The notes: generated from the letters alone by a model not told the origin. Counted from the stretch's first letter, positions 36,501 to 49,589 are shown. The stretch: 64,000 nt of DNA from Marsupella aquatica (GCA_973895155.1 OZ316891.1:22568001-22632000); one strand, 5' to 3'. Program-made: numbers and translations.

Positions 36501-39500
36501 ATAGCTTCCTTCCACCTGTTCATCAAGTAAATTAATTTATGTTCAGAACACAGGGAGGAATAGTTCCTGAAATTGCCTTCACTGTGCCGACAGTAATTCC
36601 TGAAGTTCACTTTTGCTCTCCAATCGATTTATAATTGGTGACGAGGTAAGGTTAGTTAGGTCACTCGGTGGGTTAGTTAGGTCATCGCGAAAGAAAATCC
36701 ATTGATACCCTGTGTGTGATGCGGTTGTGTACAACCATCTCAAAATATATACCTATAGCAGAAACAATTGAGAATGTAACTTTCGTGTTCAATTTGCCAA
36801 TATATGTTACATTCCGCTAGAACCAAACGGCATTTTCAAATGAGGGCACAACAGCACCTATGGCAATCTGTGTACATTTGGATTGTCTCTGTAACGTGAC
36901 CATGCTCCAGGAGGCATGTCTCTGCCACCTGAGTAGTCCAAATACACAACACTGTTACTAAAGCTAAGAAGGGTAAATACAGCGTGCCCATTCTACGTAC
37001 ATAAATAAAATTTTCATTAACGTCAGTCATTCTAGCGGTTCCGCTGCTATGACCTTCCATCTTGTTCCAAGCCAAAAACCGACTTCTCATAGCCGATTTG
37101 AAATAAACATACGGAATTGGAATTCGTATGGACTGCTCTTTTTTGCCCCGAACAGGATGGGCACTACTAAATCAGGACTTCTAAGGAGAAAAGCAACCTT
37201 CCACTGGTGCTGAAGAAGGGCCAGTTTTGCTTGCACAAAATAATGATCCTTCCCATCATGTCCTGTCGCTTGAATAATTGCCTCAGAGGCCTTGTTGACC
37301 TGCCCAAATCTGACAATAGTAAGTATATTGGGTGGCAATAGTGCCCTTTCCAATACCAAAGTACAGTTTTTTATCATAAGTATTTTCTTGTGTTACTCCT
37401 TAGCTCACAACGTCTAGAAATCTTTCCACGCATCCAGTATGTGTCAACCTTGTGCAGAAATCGAGCTTTAGCCACATCTCCGAGAGCTGCACAGCAGTGC
37501 TCTGCAACAAGTAACTCTTGATGGAACATTGCGGTCTCAGATAGCTGCACAAAACAGTTCTTCCCTTCTCACAAAAAACTTCTCGTGTTATGTTATGTTA
37601 AGTTATGCCCTGGAAACCGTATCATGCTACAGAATCGTATAGCGACAGGATGAGTACAGTGGTTTCTTGCGTTACTTATCTTTCCTTCCAAAAATGAGGA
37701 CAGCAAAACCTCAAGAGGGTGAGGTCATCCACTTCTGCCCTTATATTACAATTGAAATAGAATTTTCTAGATCGGAGAAGCTTTGAAAACATTATGATAG
37801 ACAGCTTGTTTGAAGATTAGAAGTATTTTAATTGTGATAGAAATTTCCTTGTGCGAGCTGGGGATACTCCGGACGTTAGCCAATCAGAGTAGCACCCCAA
37901 TTCGTTTACTCATTCATTCATATTCAGATGAGAAACCTGTAGGTCCGTTTCCTGGCATCAACTACAGATGCGGGATTCCGTTTAAATCAATAACGGGTCT
38001 ATTACATTTCTAGTCTTTTGGTCTAGTGTATGATTTGCAACTCTGAACATCCTGTGTCGATCGTTGGTCCCATTAAGGGTAGCTGCTAGCTTTTTTAAGT
38101 GCGTTCACACAATTCCGCCTCACTGTCTATGGTCACAAATAATTGCTCCACACCTGTTTCCACATAGCTTGTGTCTCAGGTGTGAGTTGCAAAGGCTCGA
38201 GAATTGTAATTGCCCGGTCGTAGTCCAGATTTTCCAAAGCTGACCCGAACTCAATCAGTGCTTCATCTAGCACGTAGCTTACCTGCAGTCATTACTGAAT
38301 TAAGGTGCCTCAGTTTCAGAAAGGGCTCCAAAAATCATCCTAATCCCTATGTAGATACGGGATGAACTGTTTAAGAGAATGAATATCGTCATATTCTACC
38401 ATTCTATTATATATACCCTTCACTATTCACGTTTGTGAATATCATAAATGGTCTACTGCAGTAGATGTGGTATTAAAGCTTCCTCCTCAATAAAGGACAT
38501 CGGCACTTCGAATGAGCATGGACGACAGTCAAGCTCAATTTCTATCTCGTCATATTATAGGAATGAAAATGAGATCTCCACATACAGTTCCCTTTCATTT
38601 GGAGGGCAAGTATTGTAGCAGCCAGGATCAAAAATCCACTAGGAACGACAGAAGAAAAAAGTTAGAAAACAGTAGATGGCACATACAATAATTCCAGCTT
38701 CATTTACTAGGATTTCTGTACGGTTTGATTTCCTTTCCATCCCTTCAACCTCCCCCTGTCCGACATGATAAGACAGCCCCACAAGTGTTAATTGCTTGAG
38801 CCATGCACGAAAAAAGAGAGTTTGGGCAATTTTCTCCTACTTTGTTTTTCAGAGAGTTCATAAACCTATAGATTTGTTCCCTTATGCTGGTATGCTTTTC
38901 CTTATTCTGATAAGAACTCTCACTGCAAAGTGGAATCGCCATCTATTAATGAACTAGAAAGGTTTTTCGCCATAGGATTTGGAAAGGTTTTCGTGACAAG
39001 GACTCTTCCCCGATCAATAGCAACAGAGAAGTATACATACAGATGAAAGATATGCATGCAACAAGGTTTGCCTCATACATAAGCTCCAAGTGGCATCTTA
39101 GGTCAATTTGGAACGAAACCTTGATAGGAAAGATCGTTGCTTGTTCAGGATCTTTAATACTATACCAAATATAGAGATTTTCACGGTTCTGAAACAACCA
39201 TAGATCCATCAAGCGAGTCGTCAGTTCATCAGCAGTAACATTGCAACTGTGGTGAAGAAAGCGTCACTCCCGTGTAATGACAGGTTGAGAAAGGTGAAGA
39301 CATGTTTATAACCCGCCAACTGTGCAGTTAGAGAGTCTTTTTATTAGTTTGATCTGGTCTTACCTGAGCAACCACCACGTCACTCCCAGGCACCCACTGT
39401 ACATAGCTGCAAAAGTTCAGCATAGTGGTCCGTTCCTGTATCAAAATGAGCTTCAGTTTAGTCTGCGTCCAGTTCAGGATAAATGCCACGCCAGGAGGAA

Positions 39501-42500
39501 AAGTGGACCGCTCATTTTGGTAATCATAACCAAAATCAGGTTGGTAATCATAATAGATTATTGCATGTTCGCTGATAATCGGATTGCTACTGTTCCAGTG
39601 CTTTTTGACCGTTTCTTTATGAACGTCAATAACAGATGATCTGGAGTGATATGTTGGTTCTAATACAGATGATTGAGTGTCGATCACCTGGCTGGCAATG
39701 TGGAATAGATGTAGTTGTTTTTTCTTATCACGGAAAAGCAAATGGGTCGCAAGTGGATTCAGCTCGAGCCAATCAACTTTCAACTCGTGAACCACGGTTC
39801 CTGCTGTCACTCCTCTGCTCACAGCGACAGATCAGGCAAATAAAGAGCAAACATTGACGAAAACCAAAATACCAAAGAGCAAATATTGAAGCTTTCCGCA
39901 GAATCAATATCCCTACCAGCCTAGATGCCCACACTTGGAACTTAAATACTCAAAGAAAATATATCAAGTTGAGTGAAACATACTATTCCTAGAATCTGAT
40001 CTTCATGTATACTTGCCTCACAAGATCTAAGATCCTTATGGTGTGAAGATCAATGAGGTAAGCCATTTTTTTAACTTCCTCGTGCGCTGAGTTCTCTGAG
40101 GTGCGCCCCATCTCATTCAAACGAATGCTGATGAGATAAGGACTGACGTGCTCTGTTCGGCAAGTGCCCAACACTTTGTTGCACCCATACTCTACCAGTG
40201 ATAATTCGCCCGCATTGTGGACCATACAAACCAAAGGATTGTCCAGCACAAAGATTTCATTTCCACCACCACACCAAGGAACCTGTTGCAAACGAGATAC
40301 AGTATATTCGCTCCGCTTTCTAACATACGAGCAGAATTGAAACCGCTTGGAAGAATCTTAGAGATATGTGCAAATTAGGAAAAATTGGCACATTTCAGCA
40401 CAAATTTGAAGACTCACCTCTGAAAGTTTGTAGGTCTCAAGATTGCCCATAAGCAAGGTCTTTGGGGTGTGTGCTATGAGATACTGCATAAGTTCGAGTG
40501 ACAAACTTAGTTCACCGCCTGCTTTAACAGAAATCTCATTGAAGACTTCTCCAAGGACATGCTGACCTCGAATGACAGAAAAACGTCTCGCTGTAATCTA
40601 CAAGAATCCTGGACCAGGTATCTCAAGCGGCTGTGCAATTATATCTGACAACGGAACTTGTATTGTTGAGGAGAATCTACTGACTGCCGGACCACAATCT
40701 CTTTTGCGGATTCTTGAGCATCTAAATATATCAAATTCACTTCTTCCACCGATTGATCTAAGTTCACAACAACGCCAATATACTTGAAAATTTCTTAGAG
40801 TTGACAGAAAGGGAAGTTAGATGTGTATTCAGCTCAATTATGTAAGATGCTTCCATATATCTGTCCCCGTTCACAGAGATTGTTCAGAATCCTGAACGGG
40901 GACAGAATTGCTTTTCACAGAGATTGTTCAGATTGTTCAAGGCAAAAGAAATTCTGAACAATCTCTGTGAAAAGGCCATGTTCTAGGAACGTTTTATTCG
41001 CAGCCTGGTATGTGCCAAGTTTATTTTGAATTTTTTGCGGTTTGAGAAAGCCTCTATTCTGATTTGTCCAATTTGGCGGTCAGGTTTCTTAGAGCATCTT
41101 TATATCGCCGGGTTCTGATGTGGTCCATTAAATTCAGATTATAAAGCAATGGGTGAGTAGTGCGCACCTGATCATGGTAGATGTTGATTTGTGTTATCTC
41201 CCATCCTTGGTGTGAGCGGAGCATAGTTCGACTACCTGTTGAAAGACGTCTCACTATCACCTATACAAAGAGTTCAGGGTACAACTTACAGAACTAGGCT
41301 TGGAAGATCAATTTTCACAACTTATCCCATTTCGGACCCGTGCACTTCAAATTTGACCTTTTTATCCCTTTCTGTTTCTCCTAATTCTTTTTATCACCTA
41401 AGGAAGTAGGGTCAGCCATTTACGAGGGGACAAGAGTTAAGAAAGAATATCACTTTCTTGGTATATTTACGAGGGCACAAGTGTTAAGAAAGAATATCAC
41501 TTTCTTGGTATATTTACGAGGGCACAAGAGTTAAGAAAGAATATCACTTTCTTGGTATTTCAGAACAATCAGCAGAACAGTTCTAAAACAAATTCTCCAG
41601 TCACATCACAGGATGCAACACGAAAGATTGGCATTATAACCAAGAATATCACTTTCTTCGTATTTAAGAACAATCAGCAGAACAGTTCTAAAACAAATTC
41701 TCCAGTCACATCACAGGATGCAACACGAAAGATGGCATTATAACAAGGACACCATATTCAGCCTTGCAATGCTTGGCCAGATCTACGACAGAGAATTGTA
41801 AAGTCAATGAACAACAATTCTTTGGGTCAATTGTCCTCTCTTATTTCTGAACAGCTGAAAACTCATCACTGAGAAGTCACGTCAAAGCTCAGCGATAGAG
41901 AGGGAAACGGTAGATACCTGGCTTTTGGTAATGTAGGTTAACTCGAACTTTCCCTGGTAGCGATATTGCCGGAGGCACACATCGTATACATCAACGTTGC
42001 CACATAAGCATCCAGCGGCAAGCTGACTGCCGAGCCAGATTACAACTGTCAAAGGATTACCTCAGAAGTCTCAATTTCAAAGGAAAACGACGTTATCAGA
42101 AAACCCTTGCACTTATGCTTTTGCAGAGTTTGGGAAAGTCAGCTAGATCACGGACCTGCCATCCGGCTTCCAGCTCAGAGTGGATACGCTGTACAGGTTC
42201 TCTACAATCATCTCTCCAATGTCCTCCCATACGCCAGGCTGGTTTGATTCACTGTACAAGAAATTGCAGTCTTCAGTCTTTGATGGATCCATGACAAGTG
42301 CCTTGAGGAGCCGTCAGCCTCTCCCTAAGACAATTTCGAAGTTCAAAGCTGCAGGCTACAAGGCTCCAGGTAGACTTGACACTAGTTGTTTGATCTTCCC
42401 TTTCATGATCAGTAGCTTTTGGTACGACAGACTTCTGTGCAGGAATACCTGAAGATGTGAAATCCATTGTAGCATCCAAAAACAACAGTCTCTCCCACTG

Positions 42501-45500
42501 GGTTGAAGCAGGCTGTGACAAACTCTTGCGCAACCTGCAATATTTTCAGAAAAGGATGTCATGATGCTGTAGTTAATGACGAGGTGGACACACCTTCATT
42601 GATTCATGTCGTCGTACATACGATATGGCTCCCTGAGTTGAAAGCCAAGAGTATACAAAGAACTGCCAAAGAATTATTGAAACGGTTTGACTAGTATATA
42701 AGGTATATCATGGTACCATATCGTTGCTGTAGTCGAACTGTTGTATGACCTCTCCATTTAAATTATAGAATGTCACCTACGTTCCATTAAACAAAATTCA
42801 AACAACAAGTTACCATTCAGACAAGCACAGAGTCGGAGAACTATTTGAAAGTTAAATCAGCAGATGATAGTTTGCAATAACTAAAGCTTTGTACTTCGTT
42901 TTGAAAACAGAATTGAATTTCACACAGTAATCGTAGCTTCCAGCCACCTTATTTATCCGAAGACCCATAGCTCCTAAAGGTTTCCTACAAAAGGTATAAA
43001 ATATGATATATGACAAGTACATTGAACATAAATCTCATGTGAGACAAATCAACCGCCTGCTCCAAAGCACCTTAGACAAAGATAAGTGACGTTTACCTTG
43101 CAGTCTGGCCCAGATACAACAATACTTTTCCCCCAAGCTAATACAGTAGGGACACCTCCTGCAAAATTGGAATTTTTTTTCAATTAACCGATGCATGTGT
43201 GCTTCTACTGGACAGTGAAGCAGTTGTAGTGGTTAAGGGTTAATGGTTAATCACGCCAGAACCAACGTTATTTATTTACAATCAAATATTCTGAAGCATG
43301 ATCTTTAGTATCCTGCCCCTTTCAGTTACATTTTTGCTGCGCGTGATTGAAAGATTAAAGTTTGTTTGACTTAGACTAGATCTGAATACAAATGAAATCC
43401 CAGGGCAGACTAGTAATCTCGAAAAGTACAGCATGGACAGAGGCACACACCATAATTTGCAAACTTGACGGCAGAAACACTGGTCGCTCCATTTTCTAAA
43501 ATCAACCTTCCGCAAGTGAAGAAGCCACTGACACATTAGTTAACATACTTTTGCATGACTCTGCTTTCCCTGTTCCCAAGACAGTTCAAATAATATTCGC
43601 TCTTGAAATTAACTTGAGACTGCAATTTTACGTTTGTCTCTTATCGATCAACCAGCACAACCAAATCCGTGGAGCAATCTGTTTATAATGTTAATAGGTT
43701 GGTTTTGAACTTCAAGAACCTGTATATTGAGCCATCCAAATGGCCAGCAAGGCTCACAGATCCATCAGGACAGGAGGCGAGGCTGACAATAGCACTACCC
43801 GCCTGACCATGAGCATAGGCAGTGACAGTTCGATTTGAACGCAGCTGACCAACCTGCCAGAATGTAAGTTCAAAAGTAATTAACTTCAAACCAGGAGTTG
43901 AGCCAGGATTCGTGATTTGAAAGTGGTCAGCACAACTTCTGACTCTTAGATGTATGGATGCTCCAAAACACAGTTATACGATGGGTTCTTCCTATGAGAA
44001 TTTACTAACCAGCAGATCTTAGAGTGAAATCTCTACAAATCTGTGCTCTCTTAAGAGGCTTGAAAGTGAAGGTAAGCACCTTCACTTTTCCATCCGTCAA
44101 GCCAAAGAGAATCTCGTGTTGATGAATGCTGGGCCAAATTATGCATGTGATGGAAGCCGTTTGCAACAATTTGTTGCATATGGTTTTTTTGTCACCCCAC
44201 TCTGTTCTGCAGTGGCGGATCCTCAAGTTTTAAAGAACCACTTCAGGACATTCAGAGCCTACTTTGTCAACATCATTTTAGAATCTTTGTACAGTGCTTT
44301 ATTCTTTCATGGAATAATTAGCAAATGATCACAGGGTGTTGGTCCCTGTATGAGTTGAGGTGACTACATGGAACTAATTTAGCTGCGCTTTATCAAGCAC
44401 AACATTCTTCAGGCATACCATGAACTGCAAGATAATCAGTGAAGTTCTTGACTTGTACCACAAGAGCTATCCGAGGAGCAAGACATCATTGACCTCCCAA
44501 GGATCAAAGTGAAGTAAAGTACCCTATCTTGTAGACGAAAATGATGTCATCACTCTGGGCAATAGCTAATCTCGTGCTATCTGGAGAGAATGCCATTCCG
44601 ATTACTGTGTATAACTTGGACCCCTGCAATGTGTCCAAATTTGAGAAGTAGTTTGTTAGGACCTTGGACTTTGCTAGTGATAAATTCCTCTCCCCGTTGT
44701 AGCCGTCACTACGGCTTGGCTCTTTTGCATCAGGGCACTCAAGACGGACAAAACGTTCCTCCTTCCAGTCAACTGAATTAGGCGAATGCCATTTTTTGCT
44801 CTTTTGTCTTGAACTGTTGAATTTGGGGAGTCGCTAGTTGCAAGGACACATCTTTCCTCATCTTGGCTGCAACTACTTGCAATACCATCAAATATTGGTC
44901 CTCCTTAGCTACGATGCACATTGATATCTCGGCAACCGTCCTATTTTCAGATTCGTCGTTCGAAGCCAGCCAAGTTACGAAGTCCAATCCAACACAACAT
45001 AACATCCTAGCTTAGAGTCTCGTTTGAGACTGGCGATGTTAAAAGTCTTACTTAGAATCTGCGTAGCATGGCTACCTGAGCCCGCAAAGAAGGCTGACAG
45101 ATCGTACCTTGGGATCGGCTGCCTTAGTGGAAAACTTGTCCTTGAGATCTCCATTCTCATCAAAAAGACTAACGATGCGACTCAAAGTTACAGCGGCCAA
45201 CCGTCGACTGGAAGCAAGCGACCACAACCACAACCACAACCACAACATTAGCAGCAAATAGGATCTCTCTTATCATCAGGAGAGACAATGCAAGCAACTC
45301 CAAGCACACCTGTGAAGTAGCCAGCAAACTCAGATTGTTGCACTCTTATCCGGATAAAACAGGACTCAGCACGCATCTGCTTGAGCGCAAAACAGGGTGC
45401 TGACTGCCGAGCGAAATAATGATTCCTCCATATTGTACCATGCGCGATGTACAGTAGATGGTAGCCACAGAGGTTTAAGGGCACGCGATAATTTAGAGTC

Positions 45501-46429
45501 GAGGAGGATCGGAAAATATACCCATGCACGGCCCTGTTTGCCAGACCTAATTTCCCGTTATTCTACTTAGATTTACATCCGGAAGACGAATTCTTCTTTG
45601 TCCAATGCTAATGGCCCAGAGGATTCTTCCAGTCTTCTGGTAACAAATATCCTTCACTGCGAGCCATGCCCACATAATAGTGTTCTTCGAGTAGTAACAT
45701 TGAGAAATGCGAATTCGCCCGTAGTCTTCATCGCTCGTTGACGACGCCACCAATTTCGGTCTCATCCTACGAGTTCATATTTCAGAGTTTACAATATCTG
45801 AGAATTGCATCTCTACAAATTTTAACGAATTCTTCTGGACAGTTGGATAATCAAACGTGGCTATGGAGGCGTCGAAGCGAACGTGTTTTGAATATCTTCG
45901 GGGAGATTTGTTGCTTCTTGAGTTCATTTTTAGTTTTGTACACCGTATACCCTCAGGCTGGAGGTCTCAACAACTAAGCTGCGGCTCATTATCGCAGAAG
46001 AAACCAGTTACTTTTACCAAGGCCCGGGTTTGGAGGCGGGACTGAAACTCAAGCATGCTTTGGGATACTCAGGTGGCAAAACAATGGCATTTCAATCAGT
46101 TCGTATGCAAGAGTAAACCGACACAACATCAGTGACGAAGTCAACAGACTTGCTATCCAAATGAAGGTGTCACGATTAATTGAAGTGAGCAATCGATACT
46201 CTACTTTCTTGGGGGATGGCCTCCAACTCCCACGCATGTGACGAGAAAATCAAGTTTGTTAGGAGTCTAATTGATTCCAAGAGTTTCAAATTTCATTTTG
46301 TCAAGGAACTGGTTGTCGACCCAGAGGTGCGTTGATAGTGAGTCACCTGTTGGGAGCCCAGGCAAGAGCTGTGACCTTAGCAATGCTGGTGGTTGGAGGC
46401 AACACGGAATTGACATAGCGCAGCTGCAT
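24552..46429 (-). CDS. IFT172: Intraflagellar transport protein 172 (IFT-B subunit)
   Basis: I could place 49 exons whose phases all agree, giving 1752 residues; animal IFT172 is about 1750. IFT172 is the largest peripheral IFT-B subunit and works at the ciliary tip and base. Residues 1-600 form WD40 propellers ([41 protein letters not shown]). The rest is TPR-like helical repeats, with a Cys-rich end. The start [12 protein letters not shown] matches the family. Intron 14 uses a GC donor. Exons (5' to 3', high-low): 46429-46347, 45207-45108, 44623-44523, 44206-44080, 43853-43720, 43527-43451, 43158-43097, 42776-42717, 42534-42449, 42251-42156, 42026-41918, 41260-41168, 40483-40418, 40282-40017, 39814-39688, 39435-39364, 39188-39120, 38755-38687, 38282-38154, 37544-37449, 37299-37198, 36928-36858, 36515-36419, 36137-36009, 35838-35782, 35348-35184, 34670-34551, 34373-34224, 33605-33408, 32908-32857, 32629-32568, 32180-32103, 32014-31853, 31154-30975, 30630-30565, 30398-30265, 29861-29720, 29393-29247, 29014-28934, 28544-28425, 28288-28202, 27823-27689, 27371-27308, 27136-27075, 26827-26723, 26509-26350, 25947-25892, 25265-25182, 24722-24552. 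The weakest joins are the donor at 34550 (GTCGGT) and the last acceptor at 24723. Confidence 0.95.
40861..40974. repeat. Two adjacent hairpins inside an IFT172 intron
   Basis: Positions 40861-40873 pair perfectly with 40893-40905 (13 bp, CTGTCCCCGTTCA). Next to them, 40911-40931 pairs perfectly with 40954-40974 (21 bp, CTTTTCACAGAGATTG...). The first hairpin's loop contains the same CACAGAGATTGTTCAG as the second hairpin's arm. All of this lies in the intron between exons 12 and 13. Confidence 0.92.
41419..41745. repeat. Compound tandem array in an IFT172 intron
   Basis: Three copies of a 47-bp unit start at 41419, 41467 and 41514 (TTACGAGG ... AATATCACTTTCTTGGTAT). They merge into two copies of a unit of about 105 bp (41537-41640 and 41642-41743) with GAACAATCAGCAGAACAG. 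It lies in the intron between exons 11 and 12, well clear of the splice sites. Confidence 0.92.
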
Positions 46430-47621
46430 TGTAGGTCCTCACTGCGACCAAGAACGAGAAATTGTTGTCCCGTAAGCCAGCTAGGAAGACCGAGGCGGGA
46501 CTTAGTGCTTTTAATTTTCGCTCCAGTGCCCCATTTGCGATCGTTGATCAAGTTGCGGAATCTGCTGTCTTCTTCAGCGTTTAGAGGCTAGCGCCAACTT
46601 TGAGAATTACGAAAGGCACGTAACGGGACTTTCGATCAATCATAGGCACCGCTGTGGCCGGCTCTGTCAGCTATAACGAATTGTTTTCGGTGGTCGACTC
46701 CGCACCGGTGTGATGTAACAGACGGTTGTCCCTTGGTTTGTAACATACGAAACTGTCTACTTGAACCTAATGGCAGACAATCCATTTCACGGATACCTCA
46801 AAATGCCACGGAGAGATCCCGAGGAGGACTCTAAACAAGCGGAAATTTTATTCACTTCTCATGAACTCGTACTCTGCTTGCCTTTAAGGCGAAGAAGAAG
46901 AAACCATCCGCCTCATCCTCATTACTCTAAACACAATGAAGCTTTCACTGACATGTCGTAACGAGACCCTGGCAACAGGAATTCAAGCACCCAGAACCTT
47001 CAGCGTCTTCTGCATTTGCTTAAACTTGGCCTGACTTGAAAAGAAATTCAGCAGCTTCGTTTTCTACAGAGATGAAAATGAGACAATCAGATTGAGTGGT
47101 TTTTGGTTACGCCGGACTCAGAATGCACAGCTGAGGATCCACATCGTTCAGAAAAACTTTAGAAATTCAGGAATCCTCAGTCGAAGGATTCAGTTTAGAA
47201 ATTCAAGAATCCTCAGTCGAATGATCTAATTGCAGTGCATGGTAAAGGGATTCTCGAATGACAGAGGAGTTCGACTGAAGTGCAGTACGAAGAATGGGGA
47301 CGAGAGTTCTGAGAAACTAGGAAATCGGACCGAGGTCTTGTAAATCTCCTTTGGTGGTGAGCACCTCTCTCGTTCGTCGTGGCAAGTCAGTTAGTGCGAG
47401 GCTGCTTTGTGCATCTTTTAGAAGACCGGAAGAAAGGATATGGTAATGACTGTGACCAGAAAGTGAGGAAAAGTGAGGAAAAGTGAGGAAATGCTGATCA
47501 GTTTTTTCTGAGCTTTGACCCAAACAGTTTTTATCATACATATTACCGCCCGGAAAACAGATTACGAGATAAGACTTTCCGGGGGGTTATGGCAATGGTA
47601 GCAACTAGTAGAAAAGATTAC

Positions 47622-47827
47622 ACACCCCATAACCTTTCTTCCTCACAGGAATTACTGTCACTAGGCTAAGTCAGGGCCATCTTGCATTTAACCTCCTTGC
47701 GCATCTTTTACAAGACCTAAAGAAAACACCCATAACCTTCTTCCTCACATGAATTACTGTCACTAGGCTAAGTCAGGGCCATCTTGCATTTAACCTCCTT
47801 GCGCATCTTTTACAAGACCTAAAGAAA
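47622..47827. repeat. 104-bp tandem duplication
   Basis: Two near-identical copies start at 47622 and 47726, containing AGGCTAAGTCAGGGCCATC and GCGCATCTTTTACAAGACC. Diverged single pieces of the same unit occur near 47400 and 48095. Confidence 0.92.
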
Positions 47828-47845
47828 GGTCACTGGGCTAAGGGC

Positions 47846-47847
<2 letters not shown>

Positions 47848-47887
<40 letters not shown>
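47848..47887. repeat. (CT)20 microsatellite
   Basis: A perfect CT dinucleotide run of about 40 bp directly after the 104-bp duplication. Confidence 0.97.
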
Positions 47888-47890
<3 letters not shown>

Positions 47891-48653
47891 ATTCCATATG
47901 CCAAGGTGTACATATTATTTTAAATATATGAGTTTTGACTTTAGAACCCATGAGTGCCCTACATTGTTACTATACACGGTGTCAATTTTTTCATGACCTT
48001 TGATATGCAAGACAGCCCTAAGAGCCAACTTGCATGTGAACGGCCCTAAGTTTCCTGACTTGTTCGTTGTAGCAAGTGGGTTAGTGTAAGGCTCCTTGTG
48101 CATCCCTTACAAGGCAGGAAGAAAGGCTCTTGCATGAAGAAGGTCCTCAAAAAGTAGGCAATTAAGTTAACTGATGGCACTCTATGAATGAAGGAGAAAT
48201 TCATGACTTGTTGAGCATAGACGACACTCATAACGATAAGCACATGACACATCCAATGCTCAAGTAGTCAACACAAGAGATATGTGGTTCACCTCCTCAA
48301 GACTACGTCCACGGGAACACACAAGATAGCTTTACTGAACTCTAAGCCCGTCGGTTATACCAAGTCTCCACAGTATAAACTCTCCTCATTTCTCAAGTGG
48401 CTACATAACAATGAGCCTAAGTTTCACTTATCCAAGCAAACATCACTTGGCATATAGTGTGCATCCTAGTTAACCTAACCACGTCTCCGACTATGGTTAG
48501 TCTAACTACGGTTACATGTCGCAACCCTAGACCTTGAGTAAATACCTAACATGACTCAACCCCGTCCTCAGGCAGGCTAGTGTTTGCACAAACCCCTATC
48601 CAAGGTGGGGTGCACCAAAGTAGTTTGCCGCAAAAACTACTGCAGTTGACACT

Positions 48654-48905
48654 TAGAATGATTGAAGGTCAGTGTCATATCACCAAAATGGGAACGGGGC
48701 AACAACTAGGAGGACAAACCACTTGACACTTCAATAGAAGAATTGGAGGTCAGTGTCTTACCACCTACACGGGAAATGAGGCAACAACTAGGAGGAGACT
48801 CCAAGGGAATGTAATAATTGAAATGGAGGTCGGGGCCTTATCACCTGAATAGAAACTGGGCAACATTAGGAGTGAGACCCAAAGGGTAGTAACAAATGAC
48901 ATAAT
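48654..48905. repeat. Three degenerate tandem copies, about 85 bp
   Basis: Each copy has a GGAGGTCAGTGTCTTA-like block followed by GGGCAACAACTAGGAG. Identity falls from the first to the third copy. Confidence 0.75.
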
Positions 48906-49348
48906 TTATGTACAGAGTGCAGGTTACATGTGTGTATCCATTTTTTGAGGTACCTATAATGCCCATAACCTCTTGCCCCCAAATAAAGTTTTTCCCGGAT
49001 AGTAGGAGATGTGGGCACGGGTTCTAGCCTAAGTATCACTACTGTTTACAGAACATCCAAGCATATACGAGCATCTCCAATAGTGCTTCCAAAGTGCCCT
49101 GTAAACACCAAACCGTACGTAGAGAAGAAATGAAAGTCTAACCTATGGCACCATCGGGAATTTGATTTGTGAAGGTGCTACTTTTTGCAACTCCCTATAG
49201 CTACTTTTGGGCAGTAAGGCCATGGCTACTCAGTCCTCTCGGGGGAGGGGGTTCACTATATGGAGGACCATATATCAAATGCGACATATAGGTTATTTAT
49301 GACTTCCCTTAACCACTTTTCCATACAATTGTACAACATCAACAATAT

Positions 49349-49528
49349 GATCATGTCTGTATTTTTCAGTTAAATTTTTTTATACTTCCTCTAAGATCTC
49401 AAAAAGACTTTCTCAGAATTATTAAAATGACCCTCTATGATCATGTCTATATTTTTCAGTTACAATTTTTTATACTTACTCTAAGATCTCAAAAAGACTT
49501 TCTCAGAATTATTAAAATGACCCTCTAT
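49349..49528. repeat. 90-bp tandem duplication
   Basis: Two copies start at 49349 and 49439 with GATCATGTCT and end in AAATGACCCTCTAT, differing at only a few positions. Confidence 0.95.
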
Positions 49529-49570
49529 TTTGTGGCAAGTGATATGCCCCTTCTGTTAAACCCCGTTAAA

Positions 49571-49589
49571 CCCCCCCCCCCCCCCCCCC
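49571..49589. repeat. Poly-C run (19 nt)
   Basis: An uninterrupted C homopolymer downstream of the xylulokinase gene. The length may be approximate. Confidence 0.9.

Larger units (their letters stand above)
46430..49348. other. Region upstream of IFT172
   Basis: No gene recognised. The first few hundred bases should hold the IFT172 promoter and 5' UTR. Two copies of a 33-bp unit (AATCCTCAGTCGAA) lie at 47160-47226, and three copies of GTGAGGAAAA at 47463-47492. The larger arrays are listed separately. A GAGCATCTCCAA string at 49072-49083 is the complement of the one near 2357. Confidence 0.5.
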
